From Gammaproteobacteria bacterium (GTDB taxonomy: Bacteria > Pseudomonadota > Gammaproteobacteria > Burkholderiales > Sulfuricellaceae), in the NCBI GenBank assembly GCA_018824405.1, contig JAHJGO010000003.1, positions 1 through 64,000 of the forward strand: a DNA stretch of 64,000 bases, given 5' to 3'. Of this stretch, positions 1 through 9,403 are shown piece after piece; within the stretch, counting starts at the first letter, position 1, and every line of letters starts with the position of its first letter. Position numbers and translations under genes: made by a program. The notes under the pieces are model-generated. The model had not been told where the DNA came from. It was given only the letters and a program-made list of their open reading frames with translations, and did not search any database.

Positions 1-17
1 CTATGAGTTACAAGTTA

Positions 18-134
18 TGCTTGGCGGCCATAGCAAGTTGGAACCACCCCTTCCCATTCCGAACAGGACCGTGAAACGACTTAGCGCCGATGATAGTGTG
101 CACCTCGCATGTGAAAGTAGGTCACCGCCAAGCT
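18..134 (+). rRNA. rrf: 5S ribosomal RNA
   Basis: About 117 nt matching the betaproteobacterial 5S consensus from memory. The terminal helix I is visible: bases 19-27 pair exactly with 125-133. The conserved internal blocks around CCGAACAGGACCG and GAAAGTAGGTC are present. It is the last gene of an rRNA operon whose 16S and 23S genes lie left of the window; bases 1-17 are the 23S-5S spacer. Confidence 0.96.
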
Positions 135-144
135 CCTTATAAAG

Positions 145-180
145 AACCCTCTGCTCCAAAATGGCAGAGGGTTTTTTTTT
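145..180 (+). terminator. Rho-independent terminator of the rRNA operon
   Basis: A perfect 10-bp stem (145-154 with 164-173) with a 9-nt loop is followed by a run of T to 180. It lies 11 nt after the 5S end, so it should end rRNA operon transcription just before the rimP promoter. Confidence 0.93.
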
Positions 181-183
181 GAG

Positions 184-214
184 TTGCCAGAAGTTGTTGT
201 TTTTTTGCTATAAT
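184..214 (+). promoter_or_regulatory. Sigma-70 extended -10 promoter of the rimP-nusA-infB operon
   Basis: TATAAT at 209-214 is preceded by TG at 206-207, an extended -10. A -35-like TTGCCA lies at 184-189 with a long 19-bp spacer. The expected start is near 220-221. It sits between the rRNA terminator and rimP. Confidence 0.75.
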
Positions 215-229
215 GCAAAAAAATAAAGG

Positions 230-255
230 TGGGCCGCAGGGGCCCATTTTTTATT
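230..255 (+). promoter_or_regulatory. Early terminator-like hairpin in the rimP leader (candidate attenuator)
   Basis: TGGGCC (230-235) pairs with GGCCCA (241-246) and is followed directly by six T (247-252). The hairpin begins only about 10 nt after the predicted start site and ends before the rimP ribosome-binding site (259-265). Terminator-type leaders upstream of rimP-nusA are known in other proteobacteria; using this one for NusA-dependent feedback is inference. Confidence 0.55.
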
Positions 256-267
256 TGTGGTGAGGTT

Positions 268-699
268 ATGGAACTACATTCATTACTTGAGTCGACACTA
301 ATCGGACTTGGTTACGAGATGGTCGATCTGGAAATCAGTAATCGTGGCAAATTGTTGCGATTGTTTATTGATAAACCGGATGGCATCAATATTGATGACT
401 GCGCTTTAGTTAGTAATCATATTTCCAGGTTGCTTGCAGTGGAAATGGATTTTGACTACGACCGGCTTGAGGTCTCGTCCCCTGGCCTTGATCGACCTTT
501 GAAAAAGGAGAGTGACTTTCAGCGTTTCATAGGCGAGACTGCAATGATTAAGCTGAGGATGCCATTGCAGGGCAGAAAAAAATTTGAGGGTGTTCTGCAG
601 GGAGTCGAGGACGGAAAGTTACAGATTGAAATAGACGGAAATTTATTGCGATTTGATCTTGAAAACATAGATAAAGCGAGATTGGCGCCAAAATTCTGA
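268..699 (+). CDS. rimP: Ribosome maturation factor RimP
   Basis: 143-residue protein of the RimP (YhbC/DUF150) family, which acts in the cytoplasm in late maturation of the 30S subunit. The N-terminal alpha/beta domain carries the usual block around ELISNRGKLLRLFIDKPDG-like sequence and the conserved EVSSPGLDRPL motif near residues 70-82; a small Sm-like beta-barrel follows. I chose ATG 268 because GGTGAGG lies just upstream and the length fits the family. A GTG at 229 would extend the frame through the leader hairpin and is unlikely. First gene of the nusA-infB operon. Confidence 0.95.
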   Translation: MELHSLLESTLIGLGYEMVDLEISNRGKLLRLFIDKPDGINIDDCALVSNHISRLLAVEMDFDYDRLEVSSPGLDRPLKKESDFQRFIGETAMIKLRMPLQGRKKFEGVLQGVEDGKLQIEIDGNLLRFDLENIDKARLAPKF

Positions 700-767
700 T
701 TATATTTATAAATATAATAAATTTGATAGATCTGATAGATCTGGCCGAATGATTAATCGGAGGTTTT

Positions 768-2240
768 ATGAGTCGTGAAGTATTGCTGGTGGTTGATGCA
801 TTGGCGCGTGAAAAAAATGTAGATAAAGAAATTGTTTTTAGCGCTCTCGAACTTGCGCTGGCTTCTGCCACTAAAAAGCGTTTTCATGATGACGTCGATG
901 TTCGTGTGGCTATCGATACAGCCACTGGCGAGTTTGAGACTTTTCGCCGTTGGGAAGTGACTACTGATGAATTATTGGAATTTCCAGAACGCCAGCTATC
1001 TGTTGAAGATGCAGTAGAACAGAAAGCCGATGCGAAACCGGGTGATTATATAGAACAGGCTCTTGAACCTGTTGAATTCGGTCGGATTGGCGCACAAGCT
1101 GCAAAACAGGTTATTTTACAAAAAATTCGAGAAGCAGAGCGCGAGCAGATATTAAACGACTTTTTAGCTCGTAAAGAGCATTTGGTTACTGGCGTCATTA
1201 AACGCATGGAAAGAGGCAGTGCAATTATAGAATCGGGTCGACTTGAAGCATTGCTTCCACGCGACCAGATGATTCCTAAGGAAAACTTGAGGGTTGGCGA
1301 CCGCGTTCGTGCATATTTGTTGCGCATTGAACGGGGTGGGCGGGGTCCTCAATTGATTTTGTCGCGTGTGGTTCCGGAATTTATTGTCAAGCTATTTGAA
1401 CTTGAAGTGCCTGAAATCGAAGAAGAGTTGCTGGAAATTCGTGCTGCAGCTCGTGATCCTGGTATGCGAGCAAAAATAGCTGTTAAATCAAATGATCAAC
1501 GTATTGATCCTATCGGTACCTGTGTCGGCATGAGAGGTTCCCGCGTTCAGGCTGTTACTGGAGAGCTTGGAGGGGAGCGTGTCGACATCATATTGTGGTC
1601 TGCTGATCCTGCTCAATTCGTTATTGGCGCTTTGGCGCCAGCTGAAGTTAGCAGCATTGTGGTAGACGAAGACAAGCACAGCATGGATGTGGTCGTCGAG
1701 GAAGAACAACTTGCGATGGCGATTGGTCGCAGTGGGCAGAATGTTCGCTTGGCCTCTGAGTTGACCGGCTGGAACCTGAATATCATGACTGTTGAGGAAG
1801 CTGAGCAGAAGAGTGAAGCAGAATATAGCACTATACGTGAAGTTTTCATGCAGAAGCTGGATGTGGATGAAGAGGTTGCTGAAATTCTGATTCAGGAAGG
1901 TTTCAGCACCTTGGAAGAGGTAGCCTATGTTCCTCTGGCCGAGATGCTTGAAATTGAGTCCTTTGATGAGGGGACTGTTAATGAACTTCGCAGCCGGGCT
2001 CGTAACGCGCTGCTAACAGAAGCAATTGTTAGCGAAGAACAGCTTGAGAGTGCGGCGGAAAGCCTTCTTAAAATGGAGGGCATGGATAATGAAACTGCTG
2101 GCGTGTTAGCGAGCAAGGGTGTTATCACTCTGGAAAATCTCGCTGATCTTGCTGTGGATGATCTGGTTGAAATGACTGGTATGGATGATGAACGCGCAAA
2201 ACAGTTGATCATGATCGCCCGCGCCCCGTGGTTTGCATAA
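768..2240 (+). CDS. nusA: Transcription termination/antitermination factor NusA
   Basis: 490 residues, close to E. coli NusA (495). Binds RNA polymerase and nascent RNA; acts in pausing, termination and rRNA antitermination. Visible in order: N-terminal RNAP-binding domain (about 1-130), S1 domain (about 135-200), KH1 with GMRGSR and KH2 with IGRSGQN (about 200-345), then two acidic helix-hairpin-helix repeats (about 360-490) such as those that contact the alpha-CTD in E. coli. ATG 768 follows a good GGAGG-type site. Lies 68 bp after rimP, same operon. Confidence 0.97.
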   Translation: MSREVLLVVDALAREKNVDKEIVFSALELALASATKKRFHDDVDVRVAIDTATGEFETFRRWEVTTDELLEFPERQLSVEDAVEQKADAKPGDYIEQALEPVEFGRIGAQAAKQVILQKIREAEREQILNDFLARKEHLVTGVIKRMERGSAIIESGRLEALLPRDQMIPKENLRVGDRVRAYLLRIERGGRGPQLILSRVVPEFIVKLFELEVPEIEEELLEIRAAARDPGMRAKIAVKSNDQRIDPIGTCVGMRGSRVQAVTGELGGERVDIILWSADPAQFVIGALAPAEVSSIVVDEDKHSMDVVVEEEQLAMAIGRSGQNVRLASELTGWNLNIMTVEEAEQKSEAEYSTIREVFMQKLDVDEEVAEILIQEGFSTLEEVAYVPLAEMLEIESFDEGTVNELRSRARNALLTEAIVSEEQLESAAESLLKMEGMDNETAGVLASKGVITLENLADLAVDDLVEMTGMDDERAKQLIMIARAPWFA

Positions 2241-2264
2241 AGTATAAGAACAGGAGGCCGGAGA

Positions 2265-5015
2265 ATGGCACAAAATAATGTCACGCAATTCGCTACTGAA
2301 TTGGGTTTGCCTGCAGCAACGCTGCTGGATCAATTACGCTCGGCTGGCGTTAACAAGAATTCGAGTGATGATTTGTTGACTGAGCAGGATAAGTCTCAGT
2401 TGCTTGATTATTTGCGACGTTCGCACGGCGCGAAAGATGCCAAGAGCAAAATTACATTGACTCGGCGTGAAACGACAGAAATCAAAAAATCGGATAGCAC
2501 CGGAAAAGCCAGAACGATTCAAGTTGAAGTCAAGAAGAAACGCGTTTTTGTAAAGCGTGATGCAGTTGACGAAGCTGTTTCTGAGCCTGCAGATGTGTCC
2601 CCCGCTTCAGAGGAACAGTCCATCCCCCAGACTGCGCCTGTAGAGGATATTCTTCCGACACCCGTTCCGGATACTGTTCAGGCTCAAGTAGTGCCCGAAG
2701 AGCCTGTTGAAGCACCGCTTCCTGAGGCGGAAATTTTACCGGTACAAGAGGCTGAACCACCAACACCAGACGTCATTTCGTCTGAAGAATCGTCTCCGGT
2801 GAAGGAGGCTTTACAGCCACGAACGATACGTGCACCTATTCTGGACGCGGCGCAAATTGCCAAACGCGAAGAAGAGGCCCGCCGTCAGGCTGCATTGTTT
2901 GCCCGACAAAGTGCGGAATTGCGTGAAAAACAGGAGCGTGAACAAAAGCGAGTGGCTGATGAGGCAGCAGCCAAAGCCGCTGCCGCTGCTGCAGTTCTTG
3001 CTACTTCTCAGGCCGCATTGAGCGAAGGTACTTTGCACAAGCCTGCTGTTACCCCTGAAGAGAAAGCCGCCAAGGCGGAAAAGAAAGGGGCCAAAAAACA
3101 GAAAGATACAACTTGGGCTGATGACAAGAACAAGAAACGTGGCCTCAGGGTACGTGGTGATGTAGGTAGTGCTGGCAGTTGGCGTGGAGGACGTAAGGAT
3201 AAGTCGCAGCGTCAGCAGTCTGATGCTCAACACGCTTTCGAAATGCCGACTGAGCCAATCGTGCATGAGGTTCTTGTGCCTGAAACCATCACTGTTGCTG
3301 CTCTTGCACAGAAAATGGCAGTTAAGGCCGCTGAAGTTATTAAAACCATGATGAAGATGGGCATGATGGTAACGATCAATCAGGTTATCGATCAAGATAC
3401 TGCGATGATTGTGGTTGAGGAAATGGGCCATGTCGCCAAACCTGCTGCTCTTGATAACCCGGAAGCTTTCCTGGAAGTGTCAACAGAGCACCATGAAATC
3501 ATCCTTGAACCTCGTGCACCTGTTGTTACAGTGATGGGGCACGTAGATCATGGTAAAACATCTTTGCTGGACTTTATTCGCCGGTCTCGTGTTGCTCACG
3601 GTGAAGCCGGTGGTATTACCCAGCATATTGGTGCCTACCATGTTGAAACGCCTAGTGGGATGGTGACATTTCTTGACACCCCGGGTCATGAAGCTTTTAC
3701 TGCATTGCGTGCGCGTGGAGCCAAGGCGACTGACGTCGTTATCCTGGTTGTCGCTGCCGATGATGGGGTGATGCCACAGACCATAGAGGCTATCCATCAC
3801 GCCAAGGCTGCTGGTGTCCCCATTGTGGTGGCAGTTAACAAGATTGATAAGCCTGAAGCTAATCCAGAGCGAATTAAGCAGGAGCTTAGCGCACAAGGGG
3901 TTGTTCCTGAAGACTGGGGTGGCGATGCCATGTTTGTTGAGGTTTCAGCAAAAACCGGTCAAGGTGTTGATGCGCTTCTGGAAGGCGTTGCATTGCAGTC
4001 TGAAGTGCTAGAGCTAAAGGCTTCTCGGACAGCACCAGCCAAGGGTCTGGTGATCGATGCACGTCTCGACAAGGGACGAGGTCCAGTGGCCACCATCATT
4101 GTGCAAAGTGGCACTTTGCGGCAGGGCGACATGCTACTTGCAGGTGCGGTATTTGGCCGTGTTCGGGCAATGTTGGATGAGAATGGTGTATCTGTTAAGG
4201 AGGCGGGCCCTTCAATTCCAGTTGAAATTCAAGGCTTGTCTGAAGTGCCGATGGCAGGCGAGGAGGTAAATGTTATTACCGACGAACGCAAGGCGCGTGA
4301 AATCGCCCTGTTCCGTCAAGGCAAGTTCCGTGATGTAAAACTTGCCAAACAGCAAGCCGCTAAACTTGAAAATATGTTTGACCAGATTGGCGAAGGTGAA
4401 GTCAAAACATTGCCACTGATCATCAAGGCCGACGTGCAGGGTTCCTACGAAGCATTGATTCATTCGCTGCAGAAATTATCTACGGCCGAGGTCAAGGTTA
4501 ACGTCATTCATAGCGGTGTGGGGGCGATCACTGAATCTGACATCAATCTGGCAATTGCTTCCAAGGCAATTGTGATAGGTTTCAACAGTCGAGCCGATTC
4601 TGTTGCGCGTAAATTGATTCAGTCTTCGGGTGTGGACGTTCACTACTACAATATTATTTATGAAGCTGTGGACGAGATAAAGGCGGCTCTGTCTGGCATG
4701 CTTTCGCCAGAGCGCAAGGAAAATGTCATTGGTCTGGTTGAAGTGCGGAACGTGTTCCGGATCACCAAGATTGGTACGGTTGCCGGGTGTTACGTGCTGG
4801 ATGGCATTGTAAAACGTGGTGCAACGGTACGTGTGTTACGCAACAACGTTGTGGTGCATACAGGCGAACTCGATTCCCTGAAACGATTCAAAGATGACGT
4901 AAAGGAGGTCAAGTTTGGATTTGAATGCGGCCTGTCTTTGAGGAACTTTAACGACATTGAGGTTGGGGATCAGCTCGAAGTCTATGAAATGGTTGAAGTG
5001 GCGCGTACCCTGTAA
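2265..5015 (+). CDS. infB: Translation initiation factor IF-2
   Basis: 916-residue GTPase that places initiator fMet-tRNA on the 30S subunit and promotes subunit joining. An IF2-N subdomain (about 1-55) is followed by a long charged, Ala/Pro/Glu-rich linker (about 60-330), a second IF2-N region, then the G domain with G1 GHVDHGKT (residues 425-432), G3 DTPGHE and G4 NKID. Domains II, III and the C-terminal fMet-binding barrel complete it. AGGAGG lies upstream of ATG 2265, 24 bp after nusA. The low-complexity linker is normal for proteobacterial IF-2. Confidence 0.98.
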   Translation: MAQNNVTQFATELGLPAATLLDQLRSAGVNKNSSDDLLTEQDKSQLLDYLRRSHGAKDAKSKITLTRRETTEIKKSDSTGKARTIQVEVKKKRVFVKRDAVDEAVSEPADVSPASEEQSIPQTAPVEDILPTPVPDTVQAQVVPEEPVEAPLPEAEILPVQEAEPPTPDVISSEESSPVKEALQPRTIRAPILDAAQIAKREEEARRQAALFARQSAELREKQEREQKRVADEAAAKAAAAAAVLATSQAALSEGTLHKPAVTPEEKAAKAEKKGAKKQKDTTWADDKNKKRGLRVRGDVGSAGSWRGGRKDKSQRQQSDAQHAFEMPTEPIVHEVLVPETITVAALAQKMAVKAAEVIKTMMKMGMMVTINQVIDQDTAMIVVEEMGHVAKPAALDNPEAFLEVSTEHHEIILEPRAPVVTVMGHVDHGKTSLLDFIRRSRVAHGEAGGITQHIGAYHVETPSGMVTFLDTPGHEAFTALRARGAKATDVVILVVAADDGVMPQTIEAIHHAKAAGVPIVVAVNKIDKPEANPERIKQELSAQGVVPEDWGGDAMFVEVSAKTGQGVDALLEGVALQSEVLELKASRTAPAKGLVIDARLDKGRGPVATIIVQSGTLRQGDMLLAGAVFGRVRAMLDENGVSVKEAGPSIPVEIQGLSEVPMAGEEVNVITDERKAREIALFRQGKFRDVKLAKQQAAKLENMFDQIGEGEVKTLPLIIKADVQGSYEALIHSLQKLSTAEVKVNVIHSGVGAITESDINLAIASKAIVIGFNSRADSVARKLIQSSGVDVHYYNIIYEAVDEIKAALSGMLSPERKENVIGLVEVRNVFRITKIGTVAGCYVLDGIVKRGATVRVLRNNVVVHTGELDSLKRFKDDVKEVKFGFECGLSLRNFNDIEVGDQLEVYEMVEVARTL

Positions 5016-5038
5016 CAATAATCGGGAGCCAATAGCTT

Positions 5039-5419
5039 ATGCCTAAAGACCATTCACGTCCGCGTCGAGTCGCGGAGCAGATTCAGCGGGAACTGGCTGA
5101 ACTGATCCAGCTTGAGGTCAAAGATCCTCGGGTCGGCATGGTGACATTGACTGATGTCGAGGTGACCCCGGATTATTCCCACGCTAAAATCTACTTTACC
5201 TTGCTGAGCCAAGGTCATCCCCTTGATGAAACACTTGAGGGACTGAATCGGGCAGCGGGCTATTTGCGGAGTCAACTTGCTCACCGCATGCGCCTGCGGA
5301 TCATGCCTCAATTGCATTTTGTCTTTGATAGCTCGGTTGAACGCGGTGTCCAGTTGTCGCATCTGATTGAAGAAGCTGTGGCATTGGAGGGCGACAAGCC
5401 GTCTCAGGAAGAAAAATAG
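5039..5419 (+). CDS. rbfA: 30S ribosome-binding factor RbfA
   Basis: 126-residue KH-type RNA-binding protein required for 16S rRNA 5' end maturation and cold adaptation in the family. The N-terminal RPRRVAEQIQRELAELI helix, the KDPRVGMVTLTDVEVTPD segment and the hydrophobic PQLHFVFDSSVERG motif are typical. Its stop codon (TAG, 5417-5419) shares one base with the GTG start of truB, so the two are translationally coupled. Located at its classic place between infB and truB. Confidence 0.96.
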   Translation: MPKDHSRPRRVAEQIQRELAELIQLEVKDPRVGMVTLTDVEVTPDYSHAKIYFTLLSQGHPLDETLEGLNRAAGYLRSQLAHRMRLRIMPQLHFVFDSSVERGVQLSHLIEEAVALEGDKPSQEEK

Positions 5420-6345
5420 TGCAGTTCAAGCGTACCAAGCGGGCTGTCAGCGGCGTGCTGTTGCTCGACAAGGCGCATGGCATTAGTTCCAATACAGCGT
5501 TACAGCAGGTCAAGCGGCTATTCCAGGCCGAGAAGGCAGGGCATACCGGCAATCTTGATCCGATTGCGACGGGTCTACTTCCTGTCTGTTTTGGTGAAGC
5601 AACCAAGTTTTCACATTATCTTCTGGATGCCAATAAGTGTTATCAGGCACGCTTTAAACTTGGTGTCACAACAACCACTGGTGACATTGAAGGAGAAATC
5701 CTTAGCCAAAAACCTGTTGAGGTGACTCTCGATGAGGTGCAACAGGTGCTGAAACGTTTCGTTGGCCCCATTCAACAAATTCCACCCATGTACTCAGCGC
5801 TCAAGCACCAGGGTAAAGCACTTTACACATATGCGAGAGCGGGTGTTGATATTTATCGTGAACCTCGTGAAGTTACGATTTACAAGCTGACGCTGGATTC
5901 TTTTTCCGGAGATGAATTGAGTGTTACCGTGCATTGTAGCAAGGGAACATATATTCGTGTGTTGGGGGAAGATATCGGGGCAGCATTGGGGTGTGGTGCC
6001 CATATGAACGCCCTGCGACGAACTGAGACAGGAAGCTTTAAACTGTCCAGCGCGATCAGCCTGTTACAACTGGAGCAGATGACGCCGGAACAACGTGATG
6101 CAACGCTGCTTCCCGCCGATTGTCTGCTCGCGGGTCTGCAGAAAGTGAACCTGGACAGCGAGAGTGCTTATTATCTTCAGCAGGGGCAATCAGTATGGCA
6201 AGCTGGACTGTCTGAAAAAGGACCAGTTAGCTTGTATGGCCCCGAAGCCGTATTTCTGGGTTTGGGTGAAGTAACCAACGAAGGCAAAATCGCACCTAAA
6301 AGGCTGGTCCTTCCTGCCAAAAATCTTACACCGTCAAATCCTTAG
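5419..6345 (+). CDS. truB: tRNA pseudouridine(55) synthase TruB
   Basis: 308 residues. Isomerises U55 in the T-loop of tRNAs. The active-site block GNLDPIATGLLP contains the catalytic Asp at residue 47 (E. coli D48), and the KHQGKALYTYAR and CSKGTYIRVL motifs and a C-terminal PUA-like region are present. The start is GTG 5419, overlapping the rbfA stop as TAGTG. Last gene of the nusA operon; its 3' end overlaps by 4 nt the convergent small gene on the other strand. Confidence 0.97.
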   Translation: MQFKRTKRAVSGVLLLDKAHGISSNTALQQVKRLFQAEKAGHTGNLDPIATGLLPVCFGEATKFSHYLLDANKCYQARFKLGVTTTTGDIEGEILSQKPVEVTLDEVQQVLKRFVGPIQQIPPMYSALKHQGKALYTYARAGVDIYREPREVTIYKLTLDSFSGDELSVTVHCSKGTYIRVLGEDIGAALGCGAHMNALRRTETGSFKLSSAISLLQLEQMTPEQRDATLLPADCLLAGLQKVNLDSESAYYLQQGQSVWQAGLSEKGPVSLYGPEAVFLGLGEVTNEGKIAPKRLVLPAKNLTPSNP

Positions 6346-6611
6346 TTTTTAAGATTTTTGATGAGCGAATTTTCCCAAATGGCCTGCCCACTTTGAGGCG
6401 CCTTGTCTCTTTCCATATCCTCGTGCAGATTGTTGAGGAACATGATCTCAGCCATGGTCTCACCGGTAAATCCCTGCCTGTCACCGCGATCGTCAATTAG
6501 CAGATGACTCAGAAAGGCGGAAATTCCATCATGTCCCCAAAGCATGGTTAATTTTTCCACAATGCGTGGAAAATTCTTCTCAATTTCAGATGTGTATGTA
6601 GAATCAGCCAT
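6342..6611 (-). CDS. Small conserved-looking hypothetical protein
   Basis: 89 residues, not recognised. Soluble, slightly acidic, mostly helical in appearance, no signal peptide or membrane segment. It contains a central segment around LLIDDRGDRQGFTGE and a C-terminal amphipathic stretch. The ribosome-binding site GAGGTGA lies about 8 nt before the ATG at 6611, which strongly supports translation. It is convergent with truB, with a 4-nt overlap of coding ends, and sits 72 bp downstream of the nitroreductase on the same strand. Confidence 0.75.
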   Translation of the reverse strand: MADSTYTSEIEKNFPRIVEKLTMLWGHDGISAFLSHLLIDDRGDRQGFTGETMAEIMFLNNLHEDMERDKAPQSGQAIWENSLIKNLKN

Positions 6612-6683
6612 TATTATTCACCTCGCCGGATATTTTGATTATTTAAGCACGTTTCCAACTTGAATGAAAAGTGTAGATTGGTG

Positions 6684-7292
6684 CTATTTTGTCCCAATGG
6701 GGACTCCCCACGCGCCTTCGAAAAAATGCTCCCCTAATGGTGTGCGTTCACGAGGCGCGAGTTCCAGTTCCTTAAGTTCTTCGTTGAGGACGGTTTCTTC
6801 GCCCTGATATCCGACGGCAATCATGGCCATGCAAGTGAATTGCTCTGGAATGCCAAATTCGTTCCGAATTTTATCGGCATCAAAGCCACCCATTTGATGC
6901 GCCATCAGGCCTAATGAGACAGCCTGCAAACACAGATTTTCGGCAGCGGCGCCGGTGTCGTACTGCCCCCATGTGTTTGGCTTGCCATTCTTGCGAAAAA
7001 GGGTGTTGGCAGTCACGAGTGCAAGTACGGGCGCATTTATCACCCAGTTCTGATTCCACTCCACCAGACAGTCGAATGCTTTCTGCCAAGCAGCGGCATC
7101 TTGGTTGCGGTTCCAGACAATGAAACGCCAAGGTTCATCGCCAAAACATGAAGGTGCCCATCTGGCCGCCTCCACCAGTGAGAGAACCTGATCGTGACTG
7201 ACAGGTTTTTTTGGGTCAAATGCCCGACAACTCCAGCGTTTGGTGATGATGTCATGAATCGGTGTGACAGTCGTGGCAGATTTGTGTTGCAT
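6684..7292 (-). CDS. Nitroreductase-family FMN oxidoreductase
   Basis: 202 residues of the nitroreductase fold. The N-terminal block RWSCRAFDPK (phosphate/FMN-binding Arg-Ser-Arg-type motif), the ARWAPSCFGDEPWRFIV segment and the GLMAHQMGGFD helix are characteristic. Such enzymes are dimeric cytoplasmic flavoproteins using NAD(P)H; the physiological substrate cannot be read from sequence. AGGAAG precedes the ATG at 7292. Divergent from gluQ across 111 bp. Confidence 0.9.
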   Translation of the reverse strand: MQHKSATTVTPIHDIITKRWSCRAFDPKKPVSHDQVLSLVEAARWAPSCFGDEPWRFIVWNRNQDAAAWQKAFDCLVEWNQNWVINAPVLALVTANTLFRKNGKPNTWGQYDTGAAAENLCLQAVSLGLMAHQMGGFDADKIRNEFGIPEQFTCMAMIAVGYQGEETVLNEELKELELAPRERTPLGEHFFEGAWGVPIGTK

Positions 7293-7403
7293 TGGACTTC
7301 CTTATTCGATGAATATTTACTGTACATAGTAGCCGATTTTACGGAAGTGCCTCAATGCACAAATTTGTTTATCACCATGCTTCTGGTGCAAAATTTACCA
7401 TTT

Positions 7404-8318
7404 ATGAACATACGAACTTTATCTTACCTTGGTCGCTTTGCACCGTCGCCGACAGGCCCCTTGCATTTCGGCTCGCTGGTGGCGGCTGTAGGCAGCTATC
7501 TCGATGCCCGCTTCTTTCAGGGGAAGTGGCTTGTCCGGATGGAAGATCTGGATCCTCCACGGATGGCAGTCGGCGCAGCAGACGATATCTTGCGCACGCT
7601 GGAAGCCTTTGGCTTGTTCTGGGATGGAGAAGTGGTATATCAAAGCCAGCGTGGAGAGGCATATCGTGCTGCTCTGGAATTATTGCAGCAACAAGGCGCA
7701 TTGTATCCCTGCAACTGTTCGCGGCGAGAAATTGCCGATTCTACACTAGCAACCACACCCAACCTGATCTATCAGGGGCAATGCCGGAATGGTATACGTG
7801 GGGGTAGGTTGGAGCATGCTATGCGCCTTATTACAGATAATAATCGAATCCAATTTTGTGACCGCCTGCTAGGTAATTATGCTCAGCGTTTGGAAGCGGA
7901 AGTGGGTGATTTTGTATTGCGCCGTGCGAATGGCTTATTTGCCTACCAGTTAGCCGTGGTAGTTGATGACGCGGCGCAAGGAATTACTCATGTTGTTCGC
8001 GGAGCAGATATTGTTGATTCTACGCCGCGGCAAATTTACTTGCAGCGTCTGCTCAGCTATTCAACTCCAGCATATCTTCATTTGCCGCTGGCCGTGAATG
8101 CGCAAGGCGAAAAGCTGAGCAAGCAGACATTGGCGCCTGCCCTGAACATAACGAACCCTCAGCCTCAGTTGTTTCGGGTACTTGAATTCCTGGGACAGTG
8201 TCCGCCATCCGAATTGGCGAGAGCAAATCTAACGGAATTGTGGTCTTGGGCAGTGGCGAATTGGGCGGTACATAAAATCCCATCACAGCGCGCACTGTTG
8301 GCGAGTAGCCAGTATTAA
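7404..8318 (+). CDS. gluQ: Glutamyl-Q tRNA(Asp) synthetase
   Basis: 304 residues. A GluRS paralogue without anticodon-binding domain that glutamylates queuosine in tRNA(Asp). The class I HIGH-type signature is RFAPSPTGPLHFGSL near the N terminus and the KMSKS-type loop reads EKLSKQT. A zinc-site-like cluster CNCSRRE plus a later Cys is present. I set the start at ATG 7404 because it precedes the conserved LGRFAPSP segment by the usual few residues; the open frame extends farther upstream but that part looks non-coding and no good ribosome-binding site is seen for either. Ends 4 nt inside the convergent gene. Confidence 0.93.
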   Translation: MNIRTLSYLGRFAPSPTGPLHFGSLVAAVGSYLDARFFQGKWLVRMEDLDPPRMAVGAADDILRTLEAFGLFWDGEVVYQSQRGEAYRAALELLQQQGALYPCNCSRREIADSTLATTPNLIYQGQCRNGIRGGRLEHAMRLITDNNRIQFCDRLLGNYAQRLEAEVGDFVLRRANGLFAYQLAVVVDDAAQGITHVVRGADIVDSTPRQIYLQRLLSYSTPAYLHLPLAVNAQGEKLSKQTLAPALNITNPQPQLFRVLEFLGQCPPSELARANLTELWSWAVANWAVHKIPSQRALLASSQY

Positions 8319-8953
8319 CGCTTGGGAGGCGTAGATTCTCCATTTTTGGGCTTGGCTGTCTTGGATTTGTCAGGCGCAGAATTATTGCCCTTGGATGCGG
8401 CCTTGTTTGCTGGTTTCTCCGATATTGTTTCTGGCTTCGAGGTTTTTTTACTGGGGGCAGGTTTTTCTGCGGTTACGGGGGATTTGGGTTTTGTACGATT
8501 GGGTGATTTGTTGTTGGCTTTTGCAGCCTTGAATGAACAGGCAAAATCAAAAACCCGCTCCTCTGCCGAATCAGGAACGATGGCTTCGATTTTTTCATCT
8601 TTTCCATAGCGCACGGATTTGATTTCCTGGCCATCTGCGGCGTAATAAATTTTCTGTAGCAGCCTGTGAGAGCGCTTGGTGCAGTTGATGGTCAACAGGG
8701 CTTTGGCTGAAGAAAAATAGAAATCGCCAGGCCTTGCCTGTTCTGGGCGCGAATAAGTGCTTTTACTCCAGACTTTCAGGGTTTTTTCTTTCTTCTTGGC
8801 ATTGTCTTGGTCGTTGTTCTCATACTCTTCCTGTTGCGGTTCACCTGCTTCCAGCAGTATTTGAGAGTTGTTTTGCAGGACATGCCAGTTGTTTGCGCTG
8901 GCGGATGAAGCTGGAAGCAGCAGGGCTGCAAGGAGAAAAAATGCCGGTTTCAT
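8315..8953 (-). CDS. Secreted Adhesin_E-like protein with Lys/Pro-rich tail
   Basis: 212 residues. Residues 1-20 are a clear Sec signal peptide ending ASSASA. The next about 100 residues (NNWHVLQNN to about 138) resemble the surface-adhesin E fold often seen in betaproteobacterial periplasmic proteins, with W at the start, a KVWSKSTYS strand, INC, and a YYAADGQEI segment. From about residue 140 to the end the protein is low-complexity and rich in Lys, Pro, Ser and Asn. Family assignment is by resemblance only. The start is the ATG at 8953; the upstream open frame overlaps the divergent neighbour and is not coding. Confidence 0.75.
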   Translation of the reverse strand: MKPAFFLLAALLLPASSASANNWHVLQNNSQILLEAGEPQQEEYENNDQDNAKKKEKTLKVWSKSTYSRPEQARPGDFYFSSAKALLTINCTKRSHRLLQKIYYAADGQEIKSVRYGKDEKIEAIVPDSAEERVFDFACSFKAAKANNKSPNRTKPKSPVTAEKPAPSKKTSKPETISEKPANKAASKGNNSAPDKSKTAKPKNGESTPPKR

Positions 8954-9037
8954 GGGGTTTCGCTTGCGCGCCAGAGTCGAGTTTGGTGCTAATATACAAG
9001 ACCCTATAGCCCACAGCAACCAAGTCGAAAGGCGTTC

Positions 9038-9397
9038 GTGGTCAGATCTTCGGATATTTCTGGCATGTACGGTGTGGCGGAATCCGTCGAGGATTACCGC
9101 CATATGGTGTATGAGCTGAGAGACCAGCTGGTTCGGCTTCAGGCAAGCAAGGAAGAGGCTGAGCAGCAAATTGCAGAGCTCGACAATACCATTGACCAGC
9201 TGGTTGATATTGTCGTGCAGAGAGAAGCTGCCTGTTATGCCTTGAAAACTCTGGTGGAATCCATGGTCAAGGAGGTCGAAACCTGCCCAAACCAGATGCA
9301 CCATGATTCTGCCGACCCAAATCTGAGATCAAGTCTTTACCAGAGCCGCTACAACGATGAAGTAAAGCGACTCAAGATTAAATACGGCAAGGATTGA
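9038..9397 (+). CDS. Hypothetical coiled-coil protein
   Basis: 119 residues, not recognised. Residues about 18-75 form a predicted continuous coiled coil rich in Leu, Glu and Gln (VYELRDQLVRLQ onward), followed by a basic C-terminal segment ending YGKD. No signal peptide. The start is uncertain: GTG 9038 has AAAGG upstream, while the ATG at 9065 has no obvious site. It is divergent from the secreted protein and convergent with the ankyrin gene. Confidence 0.6.
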   Translation: MVRSSDISGMYGVAESVEDYRHMVYELRDQLVRLQASKEEAEQQIAELDNTIDQLVDIVVQREAACYALKTLVESMVKEVETCPNQMHHDSADPNLRSSLYQSRYNDEVKRLKIKYGKD

Positions 9398-9403
9398 CTG
9401 ATT

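Noticed and set aside
229-267. N-terminal extension of rimP from GTG 229
   Set aside because: It would translate the leader hairpin; ATG 268 has a good ribosome-binding site and the family length.
8954-9304. 117-codon upstream extension of the secreted protein
   Set aside because: It would bury a clear signal peptide and overlap the divergent coiled-coil gene.
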